Assembly: GCA_022570795.1 (NCBI GenBank)
Contig: JAKUDP010000016.1
Coordinates: 434,001-498,000 of the forward strand
Direction of reading: 5' to 3'
Source of the DNA: Sphaerulina vaccinii
Lineage: Eukaryota; Ascomycota; Dothideomycetes; Mycosphaerellales; Mycosphaerellaceae
Length of the DNA stretch: 64,000 bases
Shown: positions 52,185 through 63,999 of the stretch, in pieces
Layout of the letters: each line of letters begins with the position of its first letter
How positions within the stretch are numbered: position 1 is the stretch's first letter
Notes under the pieces: model-generated
What the model was told of the DNA's origin: nothing
What the model saw: the letters and a program-made list of their open reading frames with translations, nothing else
Databases searched by the model: none
Translations under genes and position numbers: made by a program

Positions 52185-53796
52185 TCACTTTACTCGCCCC
52201 CTCAACCTCACCTTCAACCCACTCGGCTTACTAAACCAGAAACCTCTCACCGTCCACTCCTCCTTCCCAGCCCATTCAACATCAAACTCCCGCAGAAGCT
52301 GAGGCACGACTTTCGTCAACTCCATGGTCGAGATGTGTCTGCCTATACAGATCCGACTCCCATCACCAAACGTGAAAAAAGCCCTCTCCATGCGCGCTAG
52401 CTGTTCAGGAGAAGACTCAATCCATCTCTCGGGTCGAAAGACAAGGGCATCCTCTCCAAACACTTCAGGCAGAGTGTTGAGGACTTGTGGTGCAGCACCT
52501 ATGCGTGTACCAGCGGGGAGGTGGATCGTATTATCGTTGTTGTTCGGTATGCATGAAACGAGTAAACCGCCCTCTGGTACGACACGTTCCAACGGCATAG
52601 TAACAGCTGGAAATAAACGGAAAGTCTCCTTCAAAACAGCCCGAAGATATGGTAGATTATTTCCTTCTGCGAAGGAGATATAATCTGAAAGCTGACCTGC
52701 TTTGTCTGCCTCGTCGATTTCGTTTCGGAGTTTTTGATAGGCCTCAGGGTGTTTGACGAGGTAGTAGAAGCAAGCTGTCAAGGTGAAGGAAGTTGTGTCG
52801 CTTCCTACTATGATGTTTATCATCAGGCTGTCGACTATGTCTACGTCTGAGAGCTTGGAGGATTTGTTGACCTGGATGTCGCGGAGGTAGGAGATGTAGT
52901 CGCCTCGACGGTTCTTTGAGTGGTTGTATGAGAGCATGGCTTTGTAGACTGCCTGCTAGGTTGTCAGCGTGAGCATCATCAGGTGGTATATTATCTCCAC
53001 TCACATTTCGGACTTTCAAGGCGGGATTGCTCTCTCTGATGGACTCGAATGAGTTCAAGAATCGAAGCAATCTGTCATTGCCGAGCAACCACGCGTGGAG
53101 ACCCGGCACAACGCCCACGACGGAGTTGTATGCGATGCCTTGAAACAGATCTTCCAAGCCAAAGTCATCTTTGCCCGCTTCAATCATACCAAATGACTTT
53201 GAGAATGTGATCAGGCCGATAACATCAAACGCATAAAAGTGAAGCCATTTGTCCAGATCAAGAGGACCCTCCTTGCTGACGTGCCGCAGTTTCGTGATGA
53301 ACTGCTCGCTACATTCGTTCACCATTGGTTCGAGCTGAGTGAGGAACGATAGAGAGTATGCCTGGGCCACGGAAGCTTTCATGCGTTTGTGATAGGAACT
53401 GTCGCGACTTGAGAACAGGTTGGCTTTCGAAGGTCTGGGTAGGCTGTGATTGGTGCCGTCATTGAGATCAAACTGCATAGAACTGTAGAAATCCGACTTC
53501 GGATAGGTGGATCCTGCACCAAAGACAGTCGAAAGCAGGTCCGGGTCGCTGAATGTCACCCTGTTGGGCCCTACGCGTACGATGGGTCCATGCTCTGCAT
53601 GCAGTTCTCTCCAGAAGATATGATTGCGACCTTGAGAGACTTTCCATGGAAGCCATAGATAGGTGTAACGAGCAAGCAATGGGCCAGGTATCCGGCGAAG
53701 AGGCGTGAAGAAAGTCTTGTAGAGAATGCTCAATGCGAATGAGCTGAGTATAAGAAGAGCAATCGATGTGATTAGGTTGTCGCTGAACGACAGCAT
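52185..53796 (-). CDS. cytochrome P450 monooxygenase
   Basis: Exons 53796-53005 and 52952-52185, joined by a 52-nt GTGAGT...CAG intron; 519 residues from ATG 53796 (the frame opens earlier only through GTG). An N-terminal membrane anchor (LITSIALLILSSFALSILY) and proline-rich RRIPGP hinge are followed by I-helix GSDTTS, ExxR in KETFR, and heme-binding FGDGSRICIG with Cys466. Expected ER-bound, NADPH-dependent oxygenation; substrate unknown. The acceptor is a NAGNAG (TAGCAG), so one residue may be optional. It is oriented with the SnoaL-like gene, 200 bp upstream. Confidence 0.9.
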
Positions 53797-53996
53797 TTTC
53801 AAGACCACGAGTGACTGGCTTCGCAGTGTTGATGGTGATCGTCCAAGTGCAAAGAAGTCTTATCAGAGGTAGCAGAATAATAGCCGAGTCCGGTGGTATA
53901 TTGTCGATGTCCCACATGGCGCAGCCCTATATCCCAGCTCGGTAGGATTCCAGCCGTAGCTATATCAGATTTAGAGCAATGCTCGCATAGCAAAGG

Positions 53997-54485
53997 TCAC
54001 ACAAATCCTCCATTCTGTGGGTTCCCACGAATTGCGATGTAACCATCAGACAACCATATACCGTCTTTTCGCCTCTTCCACAATGCCTCGGAAAGGCCGC
54101 CTAGTGTCACATTTCCAGACAATCCGTCAACCGTGATCTCGGCGCTCATGATAGCTTCTCCTTTGGCCATATTGACTTCGCAAGAGCAATGGACAATCGT
54201 GAAGGTCACATCAGGGTCTTTGCGCTGCCATGCTCGCCACATTTCTACACTCTCTGCCCAGTTGAGCGGTCGGGGAATGTTATCAAAGCGTGCTTGCCAT
54301 ATTGGTGAGGCATACGACTTAGATTCCTTGCCTGCGTCTGTCTTGTGGTCATAGTCGCGGCTATTGAGTACGGACATGGACAGCCTGTATCGGTTACACA
54401 GTCGCTCTGCGATGAGATCCGGATCGTCTTCTTGCGGGCCTATGTACGTTGAGAATGCCTTGCTTTCTGCTAGTCGGTCAGTCAT
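53997..54485 (-). CDS. SnoaL-like/NTF2-fold small protein
   Basis: 162 residues from ATG 54485, single exon. Pattern: helical start (DLIAERLCNRYRLSMSVLN), WRAWQRKDPDVTFTIVHCSC, then long strands (AIMSAEITVDGLSGNVTLG, EALWKRRKDGIWLSDGYIAI). This order is that of NTF2-like proteins, often found as cyclases, dehydratases or ligand-binding partners in polyketide-type pathways. No catalytic residues can be assigned. It lies 200 bp upstream of and parallel to the P450, and 500 bp from the divergent OYE gene, so it might act with them. Confidence 0.55.
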   Translation of the reverse strand: MTDRLAESKAFSTYIGPQEDDPDLIAERLCNRYRLSMSVLNSRDYDHKTDAGKESKSYASPIWQARFDNIPRPLNWAESVEMWRAWQRKDPDVTFTIVHCSCEVNMAKGEAIMSAEITVDGLSGNVTLGGLSEALWKRRKDGIWLSDGYIAIRGNPQNGGFV

Positions 54486-54984
54486 GATTAGTACTCAGTA
54501 CTGTAGATGGTATCAGATGTCCAGAAGATGAGGAAACCTCGCGGTACACCAAACCTCGCGGTACAATAGAGAAAGGTCGAGCAGATTGCAATACCAGGCC
54601 ATATCCATGCATTGTCAGGCCTCACCCATGCCTGATCAGGCTATCATTGATACCAATCGGTACTCTCGGGAACGACGTTGCCGCTGTCCGTCGGAACCTG
54701 ACGCGGGAATTGTTATGCATAACTTATATTGCATTATTGGCCATGCGATGATGAGAAAGAAAGAAAGAAGGGAGCATGGTCGACGCGTGGAAGAGAAACG
54801 CGTCGAGAACCGCAGTCTTGGCATTTTTTCAAGCAGGGCAAAACAGGCCAGCTCGAACCTTCACGATGGCGTCAACTTCACACTGCATCATGGCTCCAGT
54901 CTGCTTCTTTCTGGGCTTGAGGCCAAAGGAATACCCTCTCCTGACCGTCAAAGTAGCTCACTCAAGACATCAAGTACATACAGA
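54486..54984. promoter_or_regulatory. divergent intergenic region between SnoaL-like and OYE genes
   Basis: 499 bp containing the two divergent promoters. The OYE frame stays open upstream to 54586 through an ATG, but that part is low in coding character. A near-repeat AAACCTCGCGGTACA occurs twice at ~54534-54565. Confidence 0.4.
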
Positions 54985-56013
54985 ATGACCACCGAAGACT
55001 CCAAACTCTTTGAGCCTATACGGCTAGGCAGACTGAGCTTGTCTTCTCGCATTGTGATGGGCCCACTGGGATCTATGGGAGCAGACGAAGACGGCGTCCT
55101 CTCGCCAGCCGCGAAGAAGTACTACGCCGATCGTGCACAGGCGCCAGGAACTCTTATCATTGCCGAAGGCAGCTTTCCCTCCGCTCAAGCAAGTGGAACA
55201 TCAGAGCCTCGAGCAGGAATCTACTCTGAAGCTCAGATTGCAGCCTGGAAAGATGTTGTCTCGAGCGTCCACGAAGCTGGAAGCCACATATATCTTCAGC
55301 TCTGGTCACTTGGCAGGTCTGCAGAGCCTGAGCTTAAGAAAAGGCAAGGAACTGGTGATGTTGTGTCTAGCTCTGCGATTGCCATGGAGGGTGGTGTTGT
55401 TCCGAGAGCATTAATGGAGACTGAGATCCAACAGTATATCGCGGACTATACCAAAGCTGCTGAGAATGCTGTTGAGGTTGCCGGGTTCGATGGGGTCGAG
55501 CTTCATGGAGGCAATGCTAGTTTGATAGATCAGTTCAACCAAGGCGCTGTTAATCAGCGCACTGACCAATGGGGAGGGAGTGTCGAAAATCGCTCCCGCT
55601 TCGCTCTCGAAATCACCAGAAGCGTGATATCTGCGATCGGAGCAGATCGCGTTGGATTTCGAATCTCTCCTTGGAGCACGTATCAGTCTATGGGCATGCC
55701 TGTCGAGAGAACGATAGCTCAATTTTCACATCTCCTTCGCGGTCTACAAGAGCTTGATATTGCGTATGTGCATTTGATCGAATCTAGGATTGCTGCTCGG
55801 ACAGACGTTGACGCTGGAGAGCCGCTGACGCCTTTCATTGACATCATTTCTTCACCTATCATTCTAGCTGGCGGATATGGTCCTGAGGAGGCAAAAGAAG
55901 CAGTCGACAAGACATACGGAGACAGAGAAGTCTTGATTGCTTTTGGCAGAGCTTTCGTGAAGAACCCAGACTTGGTTGACAAGCTCAGGAGAGGATCAGT
56001 ACTGATTCAATGA
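54985..56013 (+). CDS. NADH:flavin oxidoreductase, old yellow enzyme family
   Basis: 342 residues from ATG 54985; start chosen because MTTEDSKLFEPIRLGRLSLS is the typical OYE N-terminus. Features of the FMN-binding TIM barrel: IVMGPLG, YLQLWSLGR, GFDGVELHGGN (His174 and Asn177 of the usual H-x-x-N substrate site), LIDQFNQGAVNQRTDQWGGS, ENRSRFALEI, FRISPWS, ILAGGYG and AFGRAFVKNPDLV. The residue after LQLW is Ser108, where many relatives have His. Expected reaction: NAD(P)H-dependent reduction of an activated alkene. It diverges from the SnoaL-like/P450 pair. Confidence 0.87.
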   Translation: MTTEDSKLFEPIRLGRLSLSSRIVMGPLGSMGADEDGVLSPAAKKYYADRAQAPGTLIIAEGSFPSAQASGTSEPRAGIYSEAQIAAWKDVVSSVHEAGSHIYLQLWSLGRSAEPELKKRQGTGDVVSSSAIAMEGGVVPRALMETEIQQYIADYTKAAENAVEVAGFDGVELHGGNASLIDQFNQGAVNQRTDQWGGSVENRSRFALEITRSVISAIGADRVGFRISPWSTYQSMGMPVERTIAQFSHLLRGLQELDIAYVHLIESRIAARTDVDAGEPLTPFIDIISSPIILAGGYGPEEAKEAVDKTYGDREVLIAFGRAFVKNPDLVDKLRRGSVLIQ

Positions 56014-56246
56014 TAGTAGGCATCACTAGTCGGTCAACTTATATGAATTTATATGAGTAAGATAGATACATAAGCTAGAGGCATATGTAATCTTCATTTG
56101 ACAAAGTGCTCTCGTAGTCCAAATCCGCATCCTCAAGGGGTATCATTCGCACAGCTCATGACAATAAGATTACACAAAAGTCATGCGAGTATGCGCATGA
56201 GCGTATTATCTCCAGCGCGTTGTAAAGATGGTTCCAAGTCTTTTGT

Positions 56247-58638
56247 TCACGTGGCGATGCCTCCTCGCCCACTGAAGATCTTCATTTTCCAGGAGCTGAC
56301 TTTTGCAGTCACAGTACTCGCTGAGCTCCGTCTTCGCTGCTGAGCATCAGTCAACTCAGACTGAGTCTTTGCGTCCTGTTCAGCTGCGCCAAGGCGCTTG
56401 TCCAGGACACTCGCCGCTCTTGGGCCTGCATCACTGCCCTTTCTGCCGGTATCAACACTCAAAACGCCCATGGGCATGCTGAGGTCGTCCTGAAGTGGAG
56501 AATCGTGACGTCCTCGGCGAGCTTGCGAGGTTGGCTCGTCCTTAAGATCACTTTTGTCGAACTCTGACCATTCTCTCCCAGTGCAGCATAGGTGATCGAC
56601 ACCACACTCGCCGACAAGGATCTCCTCTATCCGATCTCGAACTTCACGTGCCGTAGGTCGAAGAGTCGCGTTTTGAGACATCATAATCCCCACAAGTCTC
56701 AACAGCTCTGGAACACCACGATATATCTGCTCACCATGCTTCATGCTTTCTTCTTCTAGCAGGCTGATCCATGTGGATATCTTGTCTGGCTCGTTGTGGA
56801 AAGAGGTATCGGTACGCGTCCGATTCTTGGTCTTCACGCGCGTTGAGCGAAACTTCACAAACTCGTCGTTCCTGCCCTTCATCATGAAAGTGATGATATC
56901 CAGGAAGATGCAAGCCAGAGACCAAATATCACTGTGCTCGGGTATCGCTGTCGGCAGATCGCGCAGGCTGGCGGAACTGATTGTGGAAGGCCGAGGAAGA
57001 AGTAGAGACGAAGTATCGAAAGATGATGGAGAGAAAGGTGAGCCTGGTGAAAAAGGCCCCGTAGGTGACATAGCTCCGTTCGGTGAGAAACCACCAGTAG
57101 GAGAAAAGGGTCCGGTGGGCACTGTAGGTGACGGACAAGTCTCCGAGAACTGTCGCGAAAAATTACGAGTCGATGTTGGAGAGCCGGGTCCGGATTCGAA
57201 TGTCGGTGGTAGAGCTGTACGAATCGTTGTCACGCTATTAGTGCGGCCTTCTCCAAACGATGTGGCCGGCGACAGTATTGGGCTACCAATGGCGGTGCCG
57301 CCAATGAAGCTATTGCTTCGCGAGCTGCCTCCCGAAGACTCTGACGAGCTCACTGTATCAATGGTCGCGAAGGTGCTTGTGCTCATCTTCCTCAGTCGAG
57401 AGAATGCGCCCATGCTGCTGACTGGTGGCGAACTCGACTTCAGAACGACCGGCCTTTTCGAGATATGCGACTCAGGTGCTGCATAGTCGTATGCCTCTGT
57501 CTTGCCAGCCTTTTTGCCCCTGTGGAACGTGCTGATGGAACCAACATCTCCAAATGCGATATGGTTCTCCTTATCAATCCAGATATTCGAAGGCCGAATT
57601 GAGGTATGTGCCACGCCCCGGCTATGCAGACATGCTAGTGCATCCGACAGACAGTGCATCCATTCGCAAAGGAGTACCGGACGCTCGCAGGCGGTTACTC
57701 GCATGTATTGCGTAGGAGTCCTGTGCTCAATGTATGTGCCAATGGAATGTTCGGCGACAAAGTCGGAGATGACAAATCCCGCGTTCTCGGAAGTATATGA
57801 TGCCCAACAAGATGCAATATGCTCATGCGAAAGAGCCTTCGCTTTTCGTATGTCTCGTGTGTATCGATCGTGGTATCGCTCGCCAGTCTCCTTGTTGATG
57901 AGAGGATACTTTCTTCGCATAAAGATATCGTTCACTCGTCCAGGAAAGTGGATGCGATCGAACGTTTGCAGACACACTGCTGGTGGCATTGTGTTGACAT
58001 GCTCCATTGGTATATGTTCCTTCGGCCCATATTCAATGTGTGCGTCTTTCTTCAGCTCTCGCAACAGAAACACGAATTGAGCATCGTAAAACTTTTTGTT
58101 CAGCGCATCGTTGTTCTTTGTATCCAGCTGGAGGGATGGTATCTCCTCGAGCGATAGTGGCAGATCATCGTCGTCCCAGCTCTCGTCGATACATCCGAAT
58201 ATCTGATCCGATCTGTCGATGTCGTTCAGTATCTATGGAGTGATAGCGTCAGTCGGTGTTTCATGTCGCCACCATATTGCAAATGCTTACCAGGAAGAAA
58301 CGCTTGGCTCGCTCCAGAATCCAGTCCATATAGGTATCATCGGTCAGACCGCCAAAGCCTTTGATGGGCCCATCCACCATGTCGCCTGGCACCATATGCG
58401 TCAGCCACTGTCGGGTCTAGATAGCAAAGGCGTGGGTACCTACGTTCTTCATTACGAAGCTTACTGATGATGAATGCTCGTGTCGCTTTCGCATCGATTC
58501 TCTCGTCTGTCCACCATCTGAAAGAAGCATGTCGGTCAGCACGAATGTAAAGCCCGAGACATTGACAGACATACCTTTGCTTGAGTTGAGCATGTGGAGT
58601 GACCAGTGAATGTCCACCATAGCCATAGATGTAGGCAT
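56247..58638 (-). CDS. pseudokinase-like protein, four exons
   Basis: Exons 58638-58575, 58517-58465, 58416-58291 and 58232-56247, joined in frame by GTATGT...TTCAG, GTAAGC...TAG and GTAAGC...TAG introns (57, 48 and 58 nt); 742 residues. The long frame alone begins with a GTG at 58073, so I extended it by splicing to the ATG of MPTSMAMVDIHW. The kinase fold is visible (SDALACLHSRGVAHTSIRPSN at ~275-297; GDVGS at ~309), but HRD is replaced by HTS and DFG by GDVGS. A long Pro/Ser/Gly insertion with repeated FSPTG-type motifs lies at ~380-490, before SDIWSLACIFLD. Catalysis is doubtful; a scaffold role is inferred. Confidence 0.75.
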
Positions 58639-61465
58639 TGAGCGCTATGCGACAGCCTCGGCATTAGTACTTGATGCAGGATCAATGGCATAATTTAGTA
58701 CGAACCTATCGTCGCAGCAGTCGGTGCGACGTCAGCATAACTGCGAGTGGCCATGTTGTCTGCTGGTGCGAAGCAGTAGTACGTATCCACTACGATGGTC
58801 GCAGTGTCTTGTCGTGGTCGTGCCAAGGGCAGGTATGCAATGGCGCTTCTATCGGCCGCTTCTGAACGTTATCCTTTGTTGCTGATCCACGTGGCCTGGA
58901 ACATCTTGGAGTCCTTTGTTTATGATTACCAGTCAAAGAGACAACATTACGCAGAGGGAGAACTGGTTAGACGCAAGGAGCGGGTGCAGGCCGAAGAAAG
59001 AAAATCAGTAGCAGCGACAGCAGCAGCCGATGATGAAGAAGTGTGAACATCACCAAGTAACAGGCCTATCACGACCGACTTACGGTGTGTACACGCGAGC
59101 ATCCCGCTCCGCACAACCTAGCTCATGCATATGCCCGGCATGGTCGAATCGGTCCCAGCTACGCTGCAGAACAAGGGTGCGAGCTTTTATTGGTGCTGCG
59201 TTGCACTTTCGGGATCCAGTACGAGTCCACAATAGTCCAGCGCCTTGTGACACTTTCGGCACCAACAGCAGATCCATCAGTACCTGTGAAGTTGCGCAAG
59301 CGCTGCTTCCTCGTCGCCTCCAATTGAGATCCTCATCATTCGACAGCAGAATCCTTCATGCCACAGGATTTGAATTCATTCGTATCTACTTTGGCCCGAC
59401 CGCGGCCAGGCCATTGCCACTGTGAAAGGCATGGTCTTGAATCGTGTGGGAGAGCTGTCATTCGGTAGTGGCCGGAGAGTGGCTTCTTTTGTTGTGCGTT
59501 GACGTGAGCAGTCGTCCCCGTCCTATGTCAATGATAGGATGAGGTTGATGAAGACAAAGACGTGAGTTTGCCAATAGCCGCGCGAAGAGCCTGGGCCACG
59601 TTCCGAGAGGATCTCGTCGTCGCCAAGGGTAAAGAGAAGTGGGGCCAGTCATTCTGCATGAGGCACGAGGCACAACAACTTGCTACGCGACTTCCTGAAG
59701 AAGAGTGCTTGATCTCAACAACCAAGATACCGATCGTGTGTGTCACCAGCGGCTGGCTGCTTGATCAGAGCAACAGTCGCAAGGGTCCAGTAGAGGTGCA
59801 CCGAAGCGTAGGGTCGTCAGCAGACAAATTTGTGTCAATACAAATTGCTCCTCGTTGTTGCTCATCTGACACAACAGCCATTTTCTGCAATGCAGCTCGA
59901 CCAGTAGGCCAGAATTCGGGATACCGAAGCAGCGGACGATGTGATGATTCTGGCCACAGAAGCATAGACATGACAGGTCTCGCATGGGGGAACAAATCAT
60001 GGCGGCAAGCTATCGCAATTTCCTGCCTGGTCGATGTCTGCAGATGGAGTCCTTCTTGCGTTCTGTCCACATTAGCCCAGCCTCTATACAGCGCGGCATC
60101 ATCCAAGAGGTCGATCGGGGATTGTTGACATTACGCCGGCATGAGCGCTGCATTGGCGTGGGTTCCACTACCGCAGGACGAGCAGGCGGTGTGTTGCACA
60201 GATGGAAGAGAAGCAGAAGCCGGACGGAGATCCACGGTAGAGCAAAGAGCTTGGAAGAAATATGCCGGCCATCGTGAACATTTGACATCTTGTAACGCAA
60301 AGGAGAAGACAGAGAATGTGTTGCGATTTATTCCTTGCGATATCATTCTACAGAGGCGTTGCGAAGATGTGTGCTGGTGAACCGCATCGACAGGTTCAAA
60401 CTGCAACCACACCTCAACCAGGGCCACGAGCGTCCTATACTTAACTTGGCCACGTTCTCAACACCCCTTGCATGTTTGACAGCCGTCATCCAGAACAAAG
60501 CGTGGATCTCATGTGAACCTCGCCTCGATGTCCTCCTGAACCTGGCGTCGATGCGCTGTTGCAAGGGAAAGAAAATCCACCCGCACCCATGGCGATCGAG
60601 AACGAACGCCTCAAGATCATCACCACACTGCCTTGACGACAATAAACAAACATCACGAGGTCTGCCATGACGACCTGACGTTGTTGAAGCCTGTCTCGGC
60701 CTGCTACAAGAATCACAAAGGCTGAGACAAAATCTCGCATGTCGTTCTGTTCCTGCAGCCGCTTCTTCGACAGGTAGGCCCACACTCCGAAAGAAGGATT
60801 CAGGAACGAGCACGCCCACGCACGTTTCTTCAAATTATAAATGACTGGTCAGTCACTCTTCTCACCGGTCGTGCCCACTGTGGCATTGCCATGTAGTAGG
60901 GTATGGCTTTTCCTCTCAACCACCTTGGCTGTGGCAAGGATCACAACGACAATTGCGCAAGGCGGGCTGGTTGGACATCAGGACGTTTGATAGGTAATGC
61001 TGCTAATCTCATATTCTCTTGCCTCTCTGCCTCTTTGACTCTACTCCTTTTGAGCTATACGTACATTGTACACCAGAGATTTCTATGCTAAACGCAATAT
61101 CGATCATAAGCCTTTTCAAGGCCTCCCAACATGCCTGCCTGCCCATGACTTGCACACAAGCCGCGACTTAGCTCCGTCAAATATCGCCCGCTCGCTGGCT
61201 ATAAAAGCACGCCTCAATAATGCATCTTCCTCAAGACCAACAAAGCAGCAAGGACAAGAAACAGATCGCTGCGTACATAGTATAGGGGTTCGTGTCGTCA
61301 TAATGTAGAGATTGATGTATCGGATGTGCCACGTTGGCGCTTCTGGAAGAGCCGTGGTGGACGACCAGCAACTTCTTGATTGTATCGAGGAATATCCTGC
61401 GTGCGTTGTGTAGCTGAACGGGAAGCACACGTGCGCGTCATGGCTTTCAGGCTGCAGTATCATCA
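58639..61465. other. 2.8 kb stretch, mostly without supported genes
   Basis: Apart from one short candidate frame at 58840-59046, no motif-bearing frame was found. The 188-codon plus frame at 59562-60128 and minus frames at 60343-60833 have random composition. An AT-rich spot (TATAAAAGC, ~61199) could be a TATA box, with no gene after it that I can support. Confidence 0.35.
58840..59046 (+). CDS. candidate small protein, 68 residues
   Basis: ATG 58840 to TGA. The first part is hydrophobic/aromatic (RYPLLLIHVAWNILESFVYDY), then a charged helix (EGELVRRKERVQAEERKS) and an acidic tail. This amphipathic, Glu/Lys/Arg-rich composition is better than random and differs from neighbouring frames, but there is no family match. 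It could also be the last exon of an unmodelled gene. Confidence 0.25.
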   Translation: MALLSAASERYPLLLIHVAWNILESFVYDYQSKRQHYAEGELVRRKERVQAEERKSVAATAAADDEEV

Positions 61466-63999
61466 CTAGAACACCGCAGCCAGCCCACTCTTGCTGTGTC
61501 TCTTGCTGAATCGCTTTCTCCCTTTCACACTCCGCTCATCTTCATCAGTGTTTCTGCGTAATGTGTGGCGTAGTGCATGTCCATGTCTTTCGCCTGCGCT
61601 AGGCCCGCTCATAGGCATGACCGCATCGTCGCCAACAGAGTCTGAAGGAGAGCTCAAGGCTGACGTTGCATTAAGGTCGTTTAGCATGGAATCTCCAGAG
61701 TAGGAATTTGTCATGGACGTTGCAATGGCAACTTCTCGTGCTTGTTCCACGCAGTCAAGCCATTCTTGTGTGGTGTATTTGCTCCCTGCGGGATCAGAAG
61801 TGGTTGCACGAGGATCTTCGAAGATGTAATGCTTGTCACGCTGCAGCAAGGTTAGCTCGTGCCAAGAAGATTGTACATTGTTCTTACAGTGTCAATGGAC
61901 CAGTAGGTCAGACCCTTCGCATCTACACAGCTCTTACATGTTGATCCACTCGCGGCGAGATTGATCTCCATTTTGACTTTCTTCTCATTTCCACCTGCTG
62001 CAGCGACTACAAGCCTTGCGCATGAGGTGATCAGAACAAGTCTCTCGCGCTTTTTGGTCGTGTTACTACTGAAGAATCGCGAAAATTTGGGCTTCTCTGA
62101 CGGTGTCTGTGGCTCGCCATTTTTCCCGGGAGGACTGTTCGACTGCGGCGCTGTAGTCACCACCAGGTTTCCGAGCTTCAAGATTCTCTCATTGTTGTGT
62201 GTGAGTACGGGTGACCAGTCAATGTCCAGTTGGCTAGGTGGAGGTAGCTCAGTGACATTGTGCAATTGAGGCCGCCTAGCTTGAGGCTGTTGTGCTGAAG
62301 ATTGCTGTGATTGTGACGAAAGTGCTACCGCTGCCGCCGAGCTTGCCATGCCACCGCCGTTAGCCACTCTCACGCTCGCGCCATTGAGCTTGATCGGCTC
62401 TGCTGGAGGCGACATATAAGCCTTCAGTCGTGGCGCCTTCTGACGCCAAAGGCTCTTGCCCCATTGTACGCCATCGAAGAATCTGTGGCTCTTGATATGC
62501 TCGACAGGCAGTCGCCGTTCTGGTTCGAGCACGAGTAATCGTTCGACCAGATCCCTTGCTACTTCAGGGAAGCCATCCGGGAAGCTGTAGTCCAGTGCAA
62601 GGATCTTCTGGAAAGTCAGATACTCGTTGGCAGCCTTAAATGGAGGTCTCCCAGCCAGGAGCTGATATATGATGCACCCAAATGCCCATAAGTCGGAAGC
62701 TTTGCACGCATTCTTGTCGCGTAGCAGCTCTGGACTGACATACTCTGCAGTACCGACAAACGAAACCGCTCGATCCGTCTCGGCGCCATCAGTAGGGTTG
62801 CCACTAGGTCGTCCAGGAGCATTAGATCCATTCCCTGCAGGATCTGGAAGGATCTTTGCTGTGCCGAAGTCTGTGATCTTGACGTGCATCTCGCGGTCGA
62901 GCAGGACATTTTCTGGCTTCAAATCGCGATGTATCACGCCTCGGCTGTGCATGTAAGCTATACTATCCAAGATTTCGGCGCCATAGAATCTGGTGCATTC
63001 CAGGTCGAAGGAACCAAGCTTCTTGAGCACGCCCAAGAGTTCGCCTTGTGACGCCAAGTCCAGAACAAAGTACAATGACCTTTCATCCTGGAATGTGTAG
63101 TAGAGTCGCACGATGCCAGGGTGCTCCGTGAGACGATTCAACGTGTCCCGCTCAATGTTGACGTATTTGACCTTCTTCTCCTTTATGATGTGCCTCTTGT
63201 CCAGAACCTTGATAGCATACTCCTTCAGATTCTGCCTGTCGGTAGCAGCCAACACAGTAGAATAAGAGCCTTCCCCAAGCGTACGTCCAAAGTTGAAGTC
63301 TTTCACGCCCTTCTTCACCATTCTTGACGTCTGAGAGCCAGACGAGTCCGTCTCCTTTCGTGTCCCAATTGCAGTACCTCGCTCGTCCCATTCGTCTCTT
63401 GACCTTGGCATTGGTGCGGATCCAGAGTACGGCTGCTCCTGACTGTCGTAGCCACTCGTTGATGCCGACCCTCCTGTGGGAGCTCTGCCTCTTCTCGAAT
63501 TCCTCCGCGGTGGCAGAGGTCCACTTCCGGGTCCATTGATAGGCGGTCCAGGCTGCCTATAAGACCTGCTAGCTTCTCTCATAGGTATGCCCCCCGCCAG
63601 TGCCGATCGCGCAGATCGTGATCCGCTCCTCGCCAATCCGCCCATGCTGCCATCTGAAGACGCTGCCATCTCGTCGTTGTATCGATAGCCACTTTGATGC
63701 GATATGCCTGAACTTTGTGAATTGTTCCCCTGACTGTACATTCCACTCATTCGCTGCTGAGATATGCTTTGCACACTAGGGTTCCGGAACTGTGGATTGT
63801 ATGAGGGAAACTGCGCTTGCTGTTGCGCCTGATGGGTCAAATGCATGCTCGATCGATGCCCTAACCTGGAATCTGAGAACTGGCTTTGCTGCACAGAAGG
63901 TGACCGCCTCGGCTGCTGCTCAGGCTGCGGTTGCGGAATAGTGTCCCCATGCTGCATCTCGTAGCTGCTGGGATTGAAGTCCAAGCCACGTCCAGCGCC
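61466..63999 (-). CDS. PDK1-type protein kinase (Pkh), 5' end cut by the window
   Basis: Exon up to 61888 from the right edge and exon 61840-61466, joined by a 47-nt GTAAGA...CAG intron (GCTAAC branch) at WSIDT/RDKHYIF. The frame is open to the window end without a true ATG (TTG at 63984), so the N-terminus is missing. A Gln/Ser-rich N-terminal ~240 residues is followed by a full kinase domain: GRTLGEGSYSTV, AIKVLDKRHI, HRDLKPENVLLD, ITDFGTAK, SFVGTAEYVSPELL. Then a PH-like C-terminal module (LKLGNLVVTTAP, RLVLITSCARLVV) and a basic tail. Family knowledge: phosphorylates AGC kinase activation loops in cell-wall and sphingolipid signalling. Confidence 0.9.

Noticed and set aside
59562..60128. 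188-codon plus frame
   Set aside because: No motif; overlapping frames on the other strand equally long.
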